From Pseudoduganella ginsengisoli (GTDB lineage: Bacteria; Pseudomonadota; Gammaproteobacteria; Burkholderiales; Burkholderiaceae_D), in NCBI RefSeq assembly GCF_009720865.1, contig NZ_WNLA01000029.1, forward strand, positions 1 through 53,402: DNA of 53,402 nucleotides, written 5' to 3'. Under the pieces are notes generated by a model, which worked only from the letters and a program-made list of their open reading frames with translations, ran no database searches and had not been told where the DNA came from. The position numbers were made by a program, and so were the translations under genes. Positions 52,844 to 53,402 of this stretch are shown in pieces; the first letter of the stretch is position 1, and the number at the start of each line of letters is the position of its first letter.

Positions 52844-53402
52844 TTAGTCGGTTTTAGTCTTATCCTGCGGCGCCTCTTGCGGCTCTTCCGGCGGGGGCTC
52901 ATCGCCATGGCGCTGTGGCTGCGCATCGGCAGGCGGCGCTTCCGGGGCCTCCGGGGCGTCCGGCGGTGCGGGCGGCATCGCCGGCGCGGACGGCGGTTCC
53001 GATGGTTCCGATGGCGGCGCCACCTGTCCCGGCAGAGGCGGCTGCTGCGGCACGCCAGCCTGGCCTTCCGCCCGCGCAAACTTCCAGTCCGAAATCTTGC
53101 TGCGATTGTCAAAACCCTGGAAGCGCGCCGGGAAATTGCCGATTTTGACGGGCTTCGCATCAGACAGGCTGTAAAACGCTACGATGCCGGCCGTGCCGCC
53201 CTGCTGCGGCTTCAGCAGCGGCTGGGCCGATGGCGCAGCGCCCACGCCCTGGCCGCGCGCCGTCGCGGCAGACAGTACCGGGGCGGGCGCCGCACCGGGG
53301 CCGGGAGATCGTACGAGCGCGACCGAGGGGCCCAGCGTGATGGACTGTGTAGGTCTCGGTGGTGGCCGTATCGTTAAAAATGGGTCAGGGGGAGTCGGTT
53401 GT
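52844..53402 (-). CDS. 3' part of an unrecognised Pro-rich protein (partial)
   Basis: The minus-strand frame is open without a stop from base 53402 to the stop at 52844, giving 185 residues and no start inside the window, so the gene continues beyond the right edge. A globular segment reads GIVAFYSLSDAKPVKIGNFPARF and NRSKISDWKFARAEG; it is flanked by an N-terminal Pro/Thr-rich part and a C-terminal tail rich in Pro, Ala and Glu (for example PPSEPSEPPSAPAMPPAPPD). I do not recognise the family. The opposite strand has an Arg-rich frame that is an artefact of GC-rich proline codons. Confidence 0.6.
   Translation of the reverse strand, partial: QPTPPDPFLTIRPPPRPTQSITLGPSVALVRSPGPGAAPAPVLSAATARGQGVGAAPSAQPLLKPQQGGTAGIVAFYSLSDAKPVKIGNFPARFQGFDNRSKISDWKFARAEGQAGVPQQPPLPGQVAPPSEPSEPPSAPAMPPAPPDAPEAPEAPPADAQPQRHGDEPPPEEPQEAPQDKTKTD

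Noticed and set aside
52784..53377. Arg-rich plus-strand frame at the right edge
   Set aside because: Complement of proline and alanine codons in the minus-strand partial gene; it includes the terminator hairpin.
1..53402. Mobile elements, CRISPR arrays or tRNA genes
   Set aside because: I saw no transposase, integrase, terminal repeats, regularly spaced repeats with spacers, or cloverleaf-like tRNA sequence with a conserved TTCGAAT loop anywhere in the window.

Overview
The window is a chromosomal segment of a high-GC betaproteobacterium, most probably Burkholderiales, family Oxalobacteraceae (Massilia / Duganella / Janthinobacterium group; genus not resolved). The basis is the 5' end of a 16S rRNA gene at the left edge, the Oxalobacteraceae-like rrn leader, and gene neighbourhoods such as cysI-DUF934-cysH-cysD-cysN-cobA, prpB-prpC-acnD-prpF, the lptF/pepA divergon and the icd/rluE divergon. 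I saw no insertion sequence, prophage, CRISPR array or tRNA gene. Almost all of it looks like core genome.

Layout. 1-440: 5' end of a 16S rRNA gene (minus strand) with its leader and promoter. 566-3562: a LytS/LytTR two-component pair and an orphan soluble NarL-type histidine kinase. 3559-4644: a general porin (minus). 4760-6345: a SAM methyltransferase translationally coupled to a CysB-like LysR regulator (minus). 6570-12560: a complete assimilatory sulfate-reduction operon (sulfite reductase, DUF934, APS reductase, ATP sulfurylase CysDN, uroporphyrinogen-III methyltransferase). 12629-15469: an exported M13 metallopeptidase and an unrecognised protein. 15473-18152: lptF-lptG-cbiX (minus), divergent from pepA (18246-19736). 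19786-21136: a three-gene operon containing creA (minus). 21487-25529: exonuclease III converging on a five-PAS GGDEF/EAL protein.

25736-33412: the 2-methylcitrate cycle for propionate, prpB-prpC-acnD-prpF (minus), driven by a near-perfect sigma-54 promoter and divergent from its activator gene prpR. 33499-42498: a second LytS/LytTR pair directly upstream of a full minor-pilin operon (pilE-type pilin, fimT, pilV, pilW, pilX, pilY1). The gap between regulator and operon carries 11-bp-phased TGTCAG-type repeats. 42561-47381: clpS-clpA (minus), a cold-shock gene, a truncated orphan MqsA/YgiT-type protein and icd. 47507-52592: rluE, an HD-GYP-like protein, a tiny Ala/Ser-repeat exported protein, rpsT, murJ and a PEP-CTERM protein. 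52844-53402: the 3' part of an unrecognised Pro-rich protein running off the right edge.

How the parts fit. CobA and CbiX both serve siroheme synthesis, the cofactor of the sulfite reductase in the cys operon, although cbiX sits behind lptFG. The LytTR pair beside the minor pilins recalls FimS/AlgR control of fimU-pilVWXY1E in Pseudomonas. The phased repeats, the giant PilY1 with a Thr/Ser/Cys-rich insertion inside its von Willebrand-like domain, and the prpR control region (repeats plus an apparently leaderless start) are the observations I would follow first.
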